In this document: in pieces, positions 55,124 to 64,000 of the stretch
Position numbering within the stretch: position 1 is the stretch's first letter
Layout of the letters: every line of letters begins with the position of its first letter
Assembly: GCA_029268515.1 (NCBI GenBank)
Contig: JAQWNP010000002.1
Coordinates: 124,001-188,000, forward strand
DNA: 64,000 nt
Direction of reading: 5' to 3'
From: Phycisphaerales bacterium
GTDB lineage: Bacteria > Planctomycetota > Phycisphaerae > Phycisphaerales > SM1A02
The notes under the pieces: generated by a model
Seen by the model: the letters and a program-made list of their open reading frames with translations, nothing else
The model's database searches: none
Told to the model about the DNA's origin: nothing
Made by a program: the position numbers and the translations under genes

Positions 55124-56527
55124 ATGAGCCAGACCCAGTCACCATCCTCCGATCCCCGACCCGCCTGTGCGGATTCTGAATCACCTCAAGTGGCGGTCAA
55201 TGGGCCGAGTCATGTGACGCCAGCGCAGATTGGCATGGTTGCTTTTGATCGAATCCGCCAGCGACCTGGATTTGATCCGGCGCTCACTGAAATCGTTGAT
55301 GCAGTTGCCTCTGGCCGACGATTGACATTGGCAGAAGGAGCGTTGCTTTTCTCCACGGGTGATATTTGGACGGTCACAAGCTTGGCCGATGTATGCAGAC
55401 GACGTCTTCATGGAGACGTGGCTTACTACAACGTCAATCGACATTTGAACTATTCCAATGTTTGTGCTCTGAGTTGTAAATTCTGCGCCTTCTATCGCAA
55501 GAAGGGTGAGGATGGCGCTTATGAGTATTCGATTGATCAGATTCGTGAAGAAGCAATTAAGGCCGCCGCGTCAGGGGCGACTGAAATCCATATCGTTGGG
55601 GGCTTACATCCTTGGCTGCCCTTCTCTTATTACACAGAGATGATGAGCACCATTAAGGAGGCGGCACCGGCATTGCACATCAAGGCGTTTACCGCTGTTG
55701 AGATCGTCCACTTAGCGCGTATTTCAAAACGCGGCCGAGATAAGAAAGAGGGAATTAAGGCGGTGCTTCAGGATCTCAGGAATGCAGGTCTAGATTCTCT
55801 TCCTGGAGGTGGTGCGGAAGTATTTGATGATCGTGTGCACGACGAAGCATTTAAGGGCAAGATTCGTGGTGAGCAATGGCTTGAGGTTCATCGCGCAGCA
55901 CATGAGCTCGGCATCAATACCAACGCAACAATGCTCTATGGGCATTTGGAATTACGTAGTGATCGTCTGCATCACATGCAATTGCTTCGCGAGCAACAAG
56001 ATCGGACACTTCATGACTGGGCTCTGAATTTCGGAGTTGGACTCCAGGATGCAACGAACCATGATGGGCAAGCCGCAAAAGCGGTCGTGCTAACAGGGCC
56101 GGAAACCAACGGTATACAGCCACAAGCAGGCGACACGCCCAATGGGTACCACCAGACTATTATTCCATTGCCATTCTTCCCAGATGAGAGTGATCTAGAG
56201 TACCTGCCAGCGCCGTCAGGTTTAGAGAACTTACGCACACTATCAATCTCTCGATTGATGCTCGACAACATTCCACACGTTAAAGCGTTTTGGATTATGC
56301 AAACACTTGCGATGGCGCAGCTTCAACTTGAAGCAGGTGCCGATGACATTGACGGCACTGTTGTTTGGTATGACATTACAAAAGTTGGAGGCACTGGTAC
56401 CAGTCAGGAATGTTCTGTCAGTGACCTGACAAGAGCTATTCGTGAATCTGGTTTTAGACCAGTAGAGCGAGATACCTTATATCGCCCAGTGATCCGTGAC
56501 GGATCACAGTGGTCTATTGCGAGCTGA
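55124..56527 (+). CDS. mqnE: Aminofutalosine synthase MqnE (radical SAM, menaquinone futalosine pathway)
   Basis: MqnE makes aminofutalosine from carboxyvinyl-oxybenzoate and SAM in the futalosine route to menaquinone. The 467-residue protein has the radical SAM cluster motif SNVCALSCKFCAFYRKKG, HIVGGLHPWLPFSYY, HIKAFTAVEIVHLARISKRG and ITKVGGTGTSQECS. Compared with usual MqnE, an extra segment (about 305-340; AKAVVLTGPETNGIQPQAG) precedes IIPLPFFPDES. The N-terminal 40 residues are also longer than usual. It lies divergent from the coiled-coil gene and converges with murJ, overlapping it by 14 bases. Confidence 0.9.
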   Translation: MSQTQSPSSDPRPACADSESPQVAVNGPSHVTPAQIGMVAFDRIRQRPGFDPALTEIVDAVASGRRLTLAEGALLFSTGDIWTVTSLADVCRRRLHGDVAYYNVNRHLNYSNVCALSCKFCAFYRKKGEDGAYEYSIDQIREEAIKAAASGATEIHIVGGLHPWLPFSYYTEMMSTIKEAAPALHIKAFTAVEIVHLARISKRGRDKKEGIKAVLQDLRNAGLDSLPGGGAEVFDDRVHDEAFKGKIRGEQWLEVHRAAHELGINTNATMLYGHLELRSDRLHHMQLLREQQDRTLHDWALNFGVGLQDATNHDGQAAKAVVLTGPETNGIQPQAGDTPNGYHQTIIPLPFFPDESDLEYLPAPSGLENLRTLSISRLMLDNIPHVKAFWIMQTLAMAQLQLEAGADDIDGTVVWYDITKVGGTGTSQECSVSDLTRAIRESGFRPVERDTLYRPVIRDGSQWSIAS

Positions 56528-58130
56528 TTTGGTTGTTCGCTTCGGCGCTTCGCCCTCGTAAGAACCACCACAATTCTGGCTGCTTGAATAATATGGCGGC
56601 GAAGACGGCAGTGATGATGCCGGCAGCGACCAGTATCACGAGCTCAATCAAAGCGTCTATCCAATCTGGTGTGGATGTGCCAACGCCTAACGATACAAGC
56701 CACACGACCAATGACATCACAACTGTGGTCGCAACACTCTTCATCCACGAGAGCGCCACAGGGCGATCAACAAGGGTGCCGGTATGACGAGCAAGTAATC
56801 GCAACAAAATAGCAACTTGCAAGACACTGCAGATCGCCGTTGACCAGGCCAGGCCAGCCACGCCCAGTGGTGTCCAGATGAGCAGGATGTTGCCAACGAA
56901 ATTGAGACCGACGATCCAGAGTGCTACCTTTACTGGAACCATCACCTCGCCGCGCGCATAGAAGGCCCGGGTGAGCACATGTACAAGTGAGTAGGCCCAG
57001 ACAGCAGAGGCATATCCAACTAAAACAAATGCAACGCGGCTCGAGTCTTCAGCAGTAAATCGTGCGCCTTGGAAGAGGGTTGCGGCCAGTGGCTGTGCAA
57101 CGAGTATGAGTCCAGCGCCCGCTGGAAGCGCCACAAAAAGAGATAGTCGAATGCCGCGTCGGACGGTTGAATTGAAGGCTGTTGAATCTGCAGATTGTTG
57201 AGCGAGCAAAGGGAATATTGCGGTTGCAATAGCCAGGCCAAAGACGCCAAGTGGAAGTTGATAGAGCCGCTGAGCAAAGCTCAGATCTGCCATCGACCCT
57301 TCAGCCAGTGGATAGTCAATTCCAAAAAGAGTTGGGCCAATCGTGGTTGGATAACTGGCAATCAGTCCATCGATAAAGACATTCAGTTGCAGGACGCCAA
57401 GTCCCAGCAGCATTGGCAATGCTTGACGCAAGACACTGCCAAATGCGGTGATGGCTTTCTCGTAAGATCCACTGAGCCATGGGCCATTTCCAAGATATGG
57501 CTTCAGCGCCCAGAGCGACCAAGCAATTTGAAGAATGCCAGCGACTAATACAGCAGCGGCGATTGCACCAACAGTCAGGAGACGCATGTTTGACTGTGTT
57601 TGATCGACAGAGAGGCCCACGGCGAGAGCCGCAATAATCATGCAACCGTTAAGGATGATTGGTGCTGCGGCTGTGGGGCCAAAACGACCATGCACGTGCA
57701 GCATGGCACCAAAGATAGCAACCGTGCAAATCATCGGCATGTATGGAAGCAGTAGCATTAGGAGCCAAATGGTTGGAGACGCATGGCCCTGATTATGCGA
57801 AACAAGAAAGAGTATGAACTCACCAAGAATGACCAAACTACCGAGCGCTATGACTAATAATGCAACAGTAAGTGCAGCAAGACGACGAGCGGTATCTGGA
57901 TCGTCCCGGTCGAGCTGCGTATAGATTGGAAGGAAGGCCGCAGAAAGCGCACCCTCACCAAACAACCTGCGAAAGAGGTTTGGTATCAGGAAGGCGAAGA
58001 AAAATGCGTCCATCAGTGAGCCAGCCCCAAACAAGCGGCTCAGCACACTATCACGAGCCAACCCGGTGATACGGCTCACACCAGTGAGGAAAGAAACGGT
58101 ACGGGCATTCTTCTCAAGTCGATCATTCAT
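56514..58130 (-). CDS. murJ: Lipid II flippase MurJ (MviN family)
   Basis: MurJ flips lipid II for peptidoglycan synthesis. The 538-residue protein has about 14 membrane segments and the family signature SRITGLARDSVLSRLFGAG ... FFFAFLIPNLFRRLFGEGALSAAFLP. The conserved Arg residues of the central cavity are in this block. Its presence fits the view that planctomycetes make peptidoglycan. It ends inside the convergent mqnE gene by 14 bases. The next minus-strand gene upstream is unrelated. Confidence 0.95.
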   Translation of the reverse strand: MNDRLEKNARTVSFLTGVSRITGLARDSVLSRLFGAGSLMDAFFFAFLIPNLFRRLFGEGALSAAFLPIYTQLDRDDPDTARRLAALTVALLVIALGSLVILGEFILFLVSHNQGHASPTIWLLMLLLPYMPMICTVAIFGAMLHVHGRFGPTAAAPIILNGCMIIAALAVGLSVDQTQSNMRLLTVGAIAAAVLVAGILQIAWSLWALKPYLGNGPWLSGSYEKAITAFGSVLRQALPMLLGLGVLQLNVFIDGLIASYPTTIGPTLFGIDYPLAEGSMADLSFAQRLYQLPLGVFGLAIATAIFPLLAQQSADSTAFNSTVRRGIRLSLFVALPAGAGLILVAQPLAATLFQGARFTAEDSSRVAFVLVGYASAVWAYSLVHVLTRAFYARGEVMVPVKVALWIVGLNFVGNILLIWTPLGVAGLAWSTAICSVLQVAILLRLLARHTGTLVDRPVALSWMKSVATTVVMSLVVWLVSLGVGTSTPDWIDALIELVILVAAGIITAVFAAILFKQPELWWFLRGRSAEANNQISSQ

Positions 58131-58168
58131 TGTTCAGGTGATGTATCGACAGGATGCCTGATCCGTGG

Positions 58169-59281
58169 TCAGGATAGGGTGCAATGTTTAGGTGCGCTGT
58201 CGGGAAGAACGAGAAAAGTGGTTCCACACTGAGGACATGCCCCCTGGCCCTGATCAGCGACTGAATCTTCAAGTTGATGGGCGCATATGACACAAATGCT
58301 ACTTTGGCGTTTGTTGAGCTGGGCTGCGATTTTTGATCGGGTCAGCCAAACTGTGAGACCAAACAGAAGACAGATGGCTGTCACGATGCCAACCACATCG
58401 AGTGAAACAAAAACACGATTCCAAGGAAAATTTCGATCTAAGAAATGCGCGTAACACGCCGCAAATGCCCAGCAAAAACCGGCGGACAAAGCAATGATGG
58501 CCAATGTGTAAACGAATGCCATTGCGAAAGATGGTGGAATCGCGCGGCGCAATAGCCCCACGGGGAGTGGCAGCCTGTCCCACTGAGCAGCATGAAGTGG
58601 TGTATCGCATGATGGACATTGTGCGTGACCTTGTTTATTAAAAGTGACGGAGTCACAAAGCGTGCCACAGTTGAAACAGCATTGCGTCATGGGGGTATGC
58701 CGGACCAGTTTCATGACGAGCGCGTACGTTGCCCAAGTCGCATAAAGCGTTCCACTTAAAACAGCAATCTCCATATTGCTTTGGTTGAATCCAAACCACA
58801 GGATCATCCAAACAACAATCGTAATGAGAAAAAACGGTAGTAAAACCACAGGCCCAAATCGCCACCAAAAAGAAGGCTTCCAGCTCAGCAGATTAAGTTG
58901 ATAAATCGTTCGGGCCGTACAGACACCACGCGGGTCATGACCTATTGGTCGTAAAGCCAAGATCCAAATGGAAGCGATGAAAACACCCAAAACGCTGGCG
59001 ATCATGTCCAATGGATTGTAGACGCGCCCAAATGCAAAATAGTGTTGTGTGATTTCATCTGTAACTGCAAAGAGAAGGCTCAGCACAATGACCCATATCA
59101 GTGGGAGCCAGCGGGTTAGGACCAGGAGGATGGGCGCTGTTGCGAAAGCCAAGAAATGGATGAGCTTGTCGGGTGGTGGATGTACTTCGCTGCCCATGGC
59201 AAGCTGTGGCCAATGAGTCCCAGCAATAATGAGGATCAGATAGATGATAAAGAGAACACGCCAGGGTTTCGGGCTAGGCAT
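58169..59281 (-). CDS. VanZ-like membrane protein with two zinc-ribbon pairs
   Basis: The 370-residue protein from ATG 59281 starts with a VanZ-type membrane domain (PPPDKLIHFLAFATAPILL, then AVTDEITQHYFAFGRVYNPLDMIAS). A second membrane part follows. Two four-Cys zinc ribbons are present: CFNCGTLC ... CPSCDTP in the middle and CVICAHQL ... CPQCGTT at the C-terminus. VanZ proteins are linked to lipid or teicoplanin-type resistance in other bacteria, but most are uncharacterised. The start overlaps the stop of the ParA gene by 8 bases, so the two are likely coupled. I know no family with this combination. Confidence 0.7.
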   Translation of the reverse strand: MPSPKPWRVLFIIYLILIIAGTHWPQLAMGSEVHPPPDKLIHFLAFATAPILLVLTRWLPLIWVIVLSLLFAVTDEITQHYFAFGRVYNPLDMIASVLGVFIASIWILALRPIGHDPRGVCTARTIYQLNLLSWKPSFWWRFGPVVLLPFFLITIVVWMILWFGFNQSNMEIAVLSGTLYATWATYALVMKLVRHTPMTQCCFNCGTLCDSVTFNKQGHAQCPSCDTPLHAAQWDRLPLPVGLLRRAIPPSFAMAFVYTLAIIALSAGFCWAFAACYAHFLDRNFPWNRVFVSLDVVGIVTAICLLFGLTVWLTRSKIAAQLNKRQSSICVICAHQLEDSVADQGQGACPQCGTTFLVLPDSAPKHCTLS

Positions 59282-60140
59282 CCGTGTGTGGATCCAGCAT
59301 GACCGTAGCGCTGATTGGTGGCGGTGGCGGTGGTCCACCCCACAATGCAAGTAACTGATCTGCGACAGCCCTGTAGTCGCGAGCACCATTGCAATTTGGT
59401 GCATAGTCAAAAATGGTCTGTCCAAAACTTGGCGCTTCTGCGAGCTTGATGTTTCGCCGGATCGGTGGTTGGAGCACGCAGCAGTTGTTCCAAGGTACGG
59501 CTTGATCTCGAACAGCTTCGAAGTACTCATTGATGTCAGTCACGACTTCACGAGCAAGAGTTGTTTGGCTTTCATACATACAAAGAAGGATTCCGGTGAC
59601 ACGAAGATCCGGGTTCACCGATTGTGTCATGAGCTCAACGGTCTCAAGCAGTCTTCCTACACCTTGGAGAGCAAGAAAGTGCGCTTGCATTGGCACGATC
59701 ACTTCGTCAGCCATTGCCAACGCGTTCAGCGTGAGCTGCCCAAGGCTTGGTGGGCAGTCAATAATGATGACATCATATTGATCTCGAATGGTCGCCATTT
59801 TTCGTTTCAAAATGCTCTGACGATCTTTGACTGCTGGCAGCTCACTCTCGGCAATGGCAAGATCAACCTCAGAGAAGATTGCATCGAGTCGGTCCCGGGC
59901 ATGCATGATGGTGTCACTTGCTTGGCATTCAGGATCAAGCAAGAGGTCATAAGCAGTTGGATCATCGGGGCCAGGAGCGAGTCCAAGATGGAGGGTAAGG
60001 TGTCCCTGAGGATCGAGATCGATCAGGAGGACTCGACAACCTGAATCAGCAAGAACAGCGCCGAGGTTGGCTGTAGAGGTGGTCTTGCCAACGCCGCCCT
60101 TTTGATTCAGCATCGCGATTGTTCGCGGCCAGTGGGGCAT
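59274..60140 (-). CDS. ParA/Soj family ATPase, without a ParB neighbour
   Basis: The 288-residue protein has the deviant Walker A motif NQKGGVGKTTSTANL at the N-terminus, VLLIDLDPQGHLTLH, YDVIIIDCPPSLGQLTLNAL and a C-terminal Pro run. ParA ATPases position chromosomes, plasmids or protein complexes. No parB or parS-like sequence is seen beside it, so it may be an orphan ParA. The neighbouring recO gene is divergent. A short C-terminal extension (PPPPPPISATVM) is unusual. Confidence 0.88.
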   Translation of the reverse strand: MPHWPRTIAMLNQKGGVGKTTSTANLGAVLADSGCRVLLIDLDPQGHLTLHLGLAPGPDDPTAYDLLLDPECQASDTIMHARDRLDAIFSEVDLAIAESELPAVKDRQSILKRKMATIRDQYDVIIIDCPPSLGQLTLNALAMADEVIVPMQAHFLALQGVGRLLETVELMTQSVNPDLRVTGILLCMYESQTTLAREVVTDINEYFEAVRDQAVPWNNCCVLQPPIRRNIKLAEAPSFGQTIFDYAPNCNGARDYRAVADQLLALWGGPPPPPPISATVMLDPHTDA

Positions 60141-60238
60141 TCAAGAGAGTATAGCTATCGCAGGTCATGAGAGGCCACTGATGGCCCATGTTTGACAGGG
60201 CGTGCTATCCTCCCTCTGCCTGAACTCGCCTAAAAGCA

Positions 60239-60997
60239 ATGAACCGGCGTAAACCCATGCCAACCCTTACTGATCAAGCTATTTGTATCCGCCAGTGGGA
60301 TTACTCTGAGACCTCACAGACGATCTGTCTGCTGACACGTCAACATGGCCTCATGCGCGGTATTGCAAAGGGTTCAAAGCGGCCTAACGCCCCTTTCTCG
60401 GGCGGATTTGATGTATTGACGATGGGTGAGATCACCGCAATCACCAAGCCATCGACGGATTTGGCGACGCTTACACAGTGGCAGCTACAGCGTGTTTTTA
60501 GGCATGTGCATGAACACTTGGCGGCAAATCGAGCGGCACTCTATATGGCCGATGCAGTCCAGCGGATTCTGACCGACCATGACCCCCATCCAGCGGTCTT
60601 CGATGGAATGGCCGCGGCTTTGGAGGCACTGGCAGATCACGTTGATTTAGGCCTATTGGCGTTTCAATGGGGTCTGCTTAGTTCAGGGGGATTTACGCCT
60701 GTCATCGATCGTGATGCTGTGACTGGACAACCGTTCCCCGCCGATGCTGAGACTTTAGCGTTCAGTCCACAGGCCGGCGGTTTGGTGCTTGATACTGGCG
60801 AGGGCGATCGTTGGCGTGTTCGAGTGGCGACCGTGCATGCCCTTCGCACCATTGCGGCTGGTGAAACGCCAACACAGGATCAAGAAGTGATTCAGCGAGC
60901 CAATCGCCTTTTAGCGGCCTATCTGCGTGAGATCATTGGTCGCGAAACGGCAGCAATGCGATGGGCATTCTCGGACCTTCCGGGCTCATTTCATTGA
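60239..60997 (+). CDS. recO: DNA repair protein RecO
   Basis: RecO works with RecF and RecR to load RecA at gaps. The 252-residue protein has the N-terminal OB-fold (TDQAICIRQWDYSETSQTICLLTRQHGLMRGIAKGSKR) and the helical C-terminal part. The usual zinc-finger Cys residues are lost: GFTPVIDRDAVTGQPF stands where PQLDRCAVCG is expected. Such losses are known in RecO. ATG 60239 or 60257 could be the start. The gene is divergent from the ParA gene with 98 bases between. Confidence 0.88.
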   Translation: MNRRKPMPTLTDQAICIRQWDYSETSQTICLLTRQHGLMRGIAKGSKRPNAPFSGGFDVLTMGEITAITKPSTDLATLTQWQLQRVFRHVHEHLAANRAALYMADAVQRILTDHDPHPAVFDGMAAALEALADHVDLGLLAFQWGLLSSGGFTPVIDRDAVTGQPFPADAETLAFSPQAGGLVLDTGEGDRWRVRVATVHALRTIAAGETPTQDQEVIQRANRLLAAYLREIIGRETAAMRWAFSDLPGSFH

Positions 60998-61197
60998 TCT
61001 TTACATCAAAGTAGGCGTTCGTCGTCAAGCCGCCCATCTGGCTGAATTCGCCCTTCTGCCAAGCCGATATCAGCAGTGGTCTAGCGAAATGAGGTTCTGA
61101 ACCTGTGGCTTGGGGCTGAAGTGCTCAGATTTTGCAGTGCACCTCAAATAGCGCTTTCACAGGCGAAAAAGCAAACTCCTGATGTGAGGTTAAGTAG

Positions 61198-62754
61198 ATG
61201 ACAAGTCTGGATATCGATCAAATTATCAGCAGCCAGCGTCTGCCTTCCCTACCCACGATTGCGCTTCGTGTGTTGGAACTGACGTCTTCTGAGGATATTG
61301 ATCTCAAGGAAATTGCTCGTGTGATTGAGCTCGATCAAGGCCTTGTTTTTAAGATTCTACGGACGGTCAACTCAAGTTATTACGGCCTGGCTCGTCCATG
61401 TGTGACGATTCGACAGGCACTTGTGTATCTCGGACTTAACACTGTCAAGACACTTGTACTCGGTTTTAGTCTTGTCGAAACAATGCGTCCTCAAGCTGAG
61501 GACAAGAACCATGTGAGTTTCGACTTTGTCGATTATTGGCGAAGAGATATTTACGGCGCTGTTGCAGCCCGTGAGCTCGCCCAGGTCACAAAGATATGTG
61601 ATCCTGAGATCGCTTTTTTAGCAGCGCTCATGCAAGATATTGGCATGGTCGCTCTCTCGCGTATCTGTGGCAGTGAATATCAAACTTGTATACAGAAAAC
61701 GCAAGGCAATCATGACAAGCTAGAAGCATTGGAAAAGGCCAAATTTGGCTATGGGCATACTGATGTTGGTGCGGCCATTGCGGAGCATTGGAATCTGCCA
61801 GAGCAACTCGGGGTCACCATGCGTTGGCACCACGATGCTGGAAAGAGTCCCCATCAATGGAGATCATTTCTTCGACTCATTCAGTCGGCGAATCTTGCCG
61901 CAACCGGACTTCTTTCAGGGAATCCACATGATGCGGCAGCAGCCTTCCAAAGTGAAGTACGAAATCGCCTCAGCTTGGATGCCGAACAGGCAAAGCAAGT
62001 CTTACGTCGTGTCACTGAGGTCGCCAGTGAGGTCGCTTCGCTCTTCAGGATTCCTTCAGAGGAGTCAAACAGTGTTGATGGCATCATGGCCGAGGCTGAA
62101 GAGCGTTTGATCGAACACCAACTGACGATGCAACGTGAGACGACAGCACTTCGTGAAGCAAACGAATCGCTTAGCCAACAAGCTTGTACAGACGCGCTCA
62201 CAGGCGTGGCAAATCGGGCAGGCTTTGAACAAGCATTACGAGATGGTGTTAATGCAGCGAACCGTCAAGGCGTCACATTGTCACTCATCTTTATTGACAT
62301 GGATCGTTTTAAACAGATTAATGACACCCATGGGCATCAAGTTGGCGACGTCGTTCTAAGCGATGTTGCTCAACGTCTTTCCAAGTCTTTGCCCAATGGC
62401 GCTCATGTATCACGTTACGGCGGTGATGAATTCGTCGTGCTGTTATTCAAATCGCCAACTCAAGAAGCGGTCGCCGTTGCGCAGAATATCTGCGATATGA
62501 TTTCGTCGACACCAATAGAGTGTGAAACCGAAAGCGGGCAGCCACTTTTCTTGAGTGTTACTGCAAGTATGGGTGTTGGAACGATCGATGCGAAGGTGTG
62601 CAAAGGAGAACGAGGCACACTTGTTCGTAGTGCTGACCTTGGCGTCTATGCAGCGAAAGCCGCAGGTGGTGGTTGTGTTCAAGTGAGCGCTGATGCTGCT
62701 CAGAGTCAGTCAGTCAACTCAAGTTCATTTGTGTTCGGGAATGAGGCGAGCTGA
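61198..62754 (+). CDS. HDOD-GGDEF protein (probable diguanylate cyclase)
   Basis: The 518-residue protein has an N-terminal HDOD domain (about 8-215; RLPSLPTIALRVLELT and IRQALVYLGLNTVKTLVLG), then a helical linker and a GGDEF domain with FIDMDRFKQINDTHGHQVGD and the active-site RYGGDEF at about 405-411. The active site is intact, so cyclic di-GMP synthesis is likely. The RxxD product-inhibition site just upstream is missing (PNGA instead). HDOD proteins often serve as signalling adaptors. It overlaps the convergent M16 gene by 30 bases. Confidence 0.9.
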   Translation: MTSLDIDQIISSQRLPSLPTIALRVLELTSSEDIDLKEIARVIELDQGLVFKILRTVNSSYYGLARPCVTIRQALVYLGLNTVKTLVLGFSLVETMRPQAEDKNHVSFDFVDYWRRDIYGAVAARELAQVTKICDPEIAFLAALMQDIGMVALSRICGSEYQTCIQKTQGNHDKLEALEKAKFGYGHTDVGAAIAEHWNLPEQLGVTMRWHHDAGKSPHQWRSFLRLIQSANLAATGLLSGNPHDAAAAFQSEVRNRLSLDAEQAKQVLRRVTEVASEVASLFRIPSEESNSVDGIMAEAEERLIEHQLTMQRETTALREANESLSQQACTDALTGVANRAGFEQALRDGVNAANRQGVTLSLIFIDMDRFKQINDTHGHQVGDVVLSDVAQRLSKSLPNGAHVSRYGGDEFVVLLFKSPTQEAVAVAQNICDMISSTPIECETESGQPLFLSVTASMGVGTIDAKVCKGERGTLVRSADLGVYAAKAAGGGCVQVSADAAQSQSVNSSSFVFGNEAS

Positions 62755-63951
62755 AACAACTGGTTCCATTGGATAGCGAGTCGCTACTTCTTTTAGATTG
62801 TCCAGCGTGACACTACTGATACGCTTGAGCTCATCTTCGAGAGATCGATATTCCCCACTGTAGGTCCAAAGCCGACCTAAGCGACGCATGCGTCCACTGG
62901 AGAGTTCTTCGCTGAGCGTCGATGCGGTTGCAAATACCGCCCTTGCTCGCTCGAGATCAGATTCTGTCAGCGACGTTATTAACCCGTCAATTTCGCTACG
63001 CAATAATGACTCGACTTGCTCCAGCTGATCGGGTTGACATGCGGCATAGGCTAAGAATTCACCGGTCCGGTCGCGTGGATCGAAGTAGGCTGCTGCATCT
63101 TCACTCAAACCGGTTTCAATGAGTGCCCAATGAAGGCGTGAGCCATCAGCTCCACCAAGTATGTGCGATAAAAGTGCAGCGGCATAGCGGTCGTCATCAT
63201 TCGCACCCGGGAACGGCGCAATGAGTGCAACGTAGGCCTGCGCAAGTGTGGGTAGACGCATCGTAAAATCATCAGATTGAGGCACAACTGGTTGGTATAA
63301 CCGAGTGGTGCCCGAAGTAGGCCAATGATCACAGAGAGCGTTGGCCTGCGCAACGACCTCATCAAAGTCGAGGCAACCAGCGACGGCGAGCACAGTGTTA
63401 TCCGCCGCATATCGCTCATCAAAGTACTGTTTCATGTCTTGCGGTGAGATGTTTGAAACGGTTTCTTTGGTGCCAAGGACGCGGTGAGACAATGTGTGAT
63501 TGCCGTAGTAAGACTCAATGCCCCTTTCATACAACACCCAAAATGGATTGTCTTCGTACATTGCGATCTCTTCGATGATGACCTTTCGTTCATCTTCGAG
63601 ATCGTCAGGCCTTAAGGCGGGACGAAGAATATCGGCGAGCGTCGCAAACACCTGCTCACGATGATCAGGAAGACAATGTGCCCAGAAGGCGGTCATTTCA
63701 CTGGTTGTGAACGCGTTGTGGATCGCGCCAAGATCATCAAAGGCTTGATCAACTTCTTCGGCATTGAGGGTGTCAGTGCCCTTGAACATCATGTGTTCAA
63801 GAAAGTGACTGACCCCCATCATGCGAGAGGCTTCATCTCTGGCACCGGTATTGACAAAAAAGCCCATCGCTGTGGAGTGAGCGGCGGGGTTAATCTCGGC
63901 AACAATGTTGAGTCCGTTGGCGAGTTGAGATTGTTTGAATTCAATTTCCAT
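62725..63951 (-). CDS. M16 family zinc peptidase (processing-peptidase type)
   Basis: The 408-residue protein has the inverted zinc motif HFLEH (His49, Glu52, His53) and the distal Glu in ERKVIIEEIAMYED (about 127-128), with the full two-domain length of the M16B type. Bacterial members resemble the mitochondrial processing peptidase beta subunit and YmxG. No signal peptide is seen. Downstream on the same strand it converges with the GGDEF gene, overlapping by 30 bases. Upstream is the edge of the window, where nothing more can be said. Confidence 0.93.
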   Translation of the reverse strand: MEIEFKQSQLANGLNIVAEINPAAHSTAMGFFVNTGARDEASRMMGVSHFLEHMMFKGTDTLNAEEVDQAFDDLGAIHNAFTTSEMTAFWAHCLPDHREQVFATLADILRPALRPDDLEDERKVIIEEIAMYEDNPFWVLYERGIESYYGNHTLSHRVLGTKETVSNISPQDMKQYFDERYAADNTVLAVAGCLDFDEVVAQANALCDHWPTSGTTRLYQPVVPQSDDFTMRLPTLAQAYVALIAPFPGANDDDRYAAALLSHILGGADGSRLHWALIETGLSEDAAAYFDPRDRTGEFLAYAACQPDQLEQVESLLRSEIDGLITSLTESDLERARAVFATASTLSEELSSGRMRRLGRLWTYSGEYRSLEDELKRISSVTLDNLKEVATRYPMEPVVSARLIPEHK

Positions 63952-64000
63952 CGATAAGTAATGATCGAATCTTGTTCTTAGTTGTGAATCATCCGACCCT

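Noticed and set aside
1-64000. tRNA, rRNA, riboswitch or transposase
   Set aside because: None found by eye; no tRNA-like cloverleaf, rRNA segment, FMN riboswitch before ribBA or DDE-type motif was seen. A tool search could still find short RNAs.

Overview
The window looks like a piece of a planctomycete chromosome, most likely class Phycisphaerae and probably marine. This is an inference from gene content, not from a marker gene. The support is: two exported proteins with dockerin-like tails built on repeats such as DFSIFLVNFG, the DCNGDGIVDYGQIL type of spacer, a futalosine-pathway menaquinone gene, and large exported or membrane proteins without close relatives. No rRNA, tRNA, CRISPR array, transposase or phage gene was seen. 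Coding density is high and many convergent pairs touch or overlap at their 3' ends.

Layout. 1-5.1 kb: the tail of an M3 peptidase, a membrane-anchored unknown, nuoG, a GH15 glucoamylase-like enzyme and an orphan FliN-like protein. 5.1-11.4 kb: pyrB, a lipoprotein, and two convergent exported proteins (a subtilase and a C-type lectin/beta-helix protein), each ending in dockerin-like repeats and sharing a two-way terminator. 11.8-19.3 kb: an iron-type ABC permease fusion, then nuoD-nuoE-small ORF-nuoF, ybeY and a CorC/CNNM protein. 19.5-22.8 kb: a lipoprotein, a short basic ORF, a GC-rich FkbM methyltransferase bounded by a 26-bp direct repeat, and a RibBA-like protein with a degenerate second domain. 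22.8-33.1 kb: a mannoside utilisation locus (GH38 alpha-mannosidase, binding protein, two permeases, GH2 beta-mannosidase and an MsmX/UgpC-type ATPase).

33.1-44.7 kb: mostly housekeeping or unlinked genes: a Bax-inhibitor-1 protein, a GT87-like mannosyltransferase, NIF3, a large AsmA-like protein, ispE, an M3 oligopeptidase and a coupled PLP decarboxylase. 44.8-50.4 kb: the best candidate for an undescribed system. It is a six-gene cassette with an exported protein of 12 cysteines, a HlyD-type fusion protein, a MacB/LolD-type ATPase, two different FtsX-type permeases, and a lipoprotein with a CPAPWDYCC motif and a His/Asp tail. 50.4-64 kb: a MobA-like protein, an exported unknown, a coiled-coil protein with a Wzz-like membrane module, MqnE, MurJ, a VanZ/zinc-ribbon protein coupled to a solo ParA, RecO, an HDOD-GGDEF protein and an M16 peptidase.

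How the genes fit together. Complex I subunits (G, D, E, F) and MqnE point to menaquinone-linked respiration. The mannosidases, their ABC importer and GH15 point to glycan breakdown with import of oligosaccharides. The dockerin-like and lectin proteins are probably exposed or secreted parts of polymer binding or degradation. All functions are assigned by reading motifs in the translated sequence. No database search was run.
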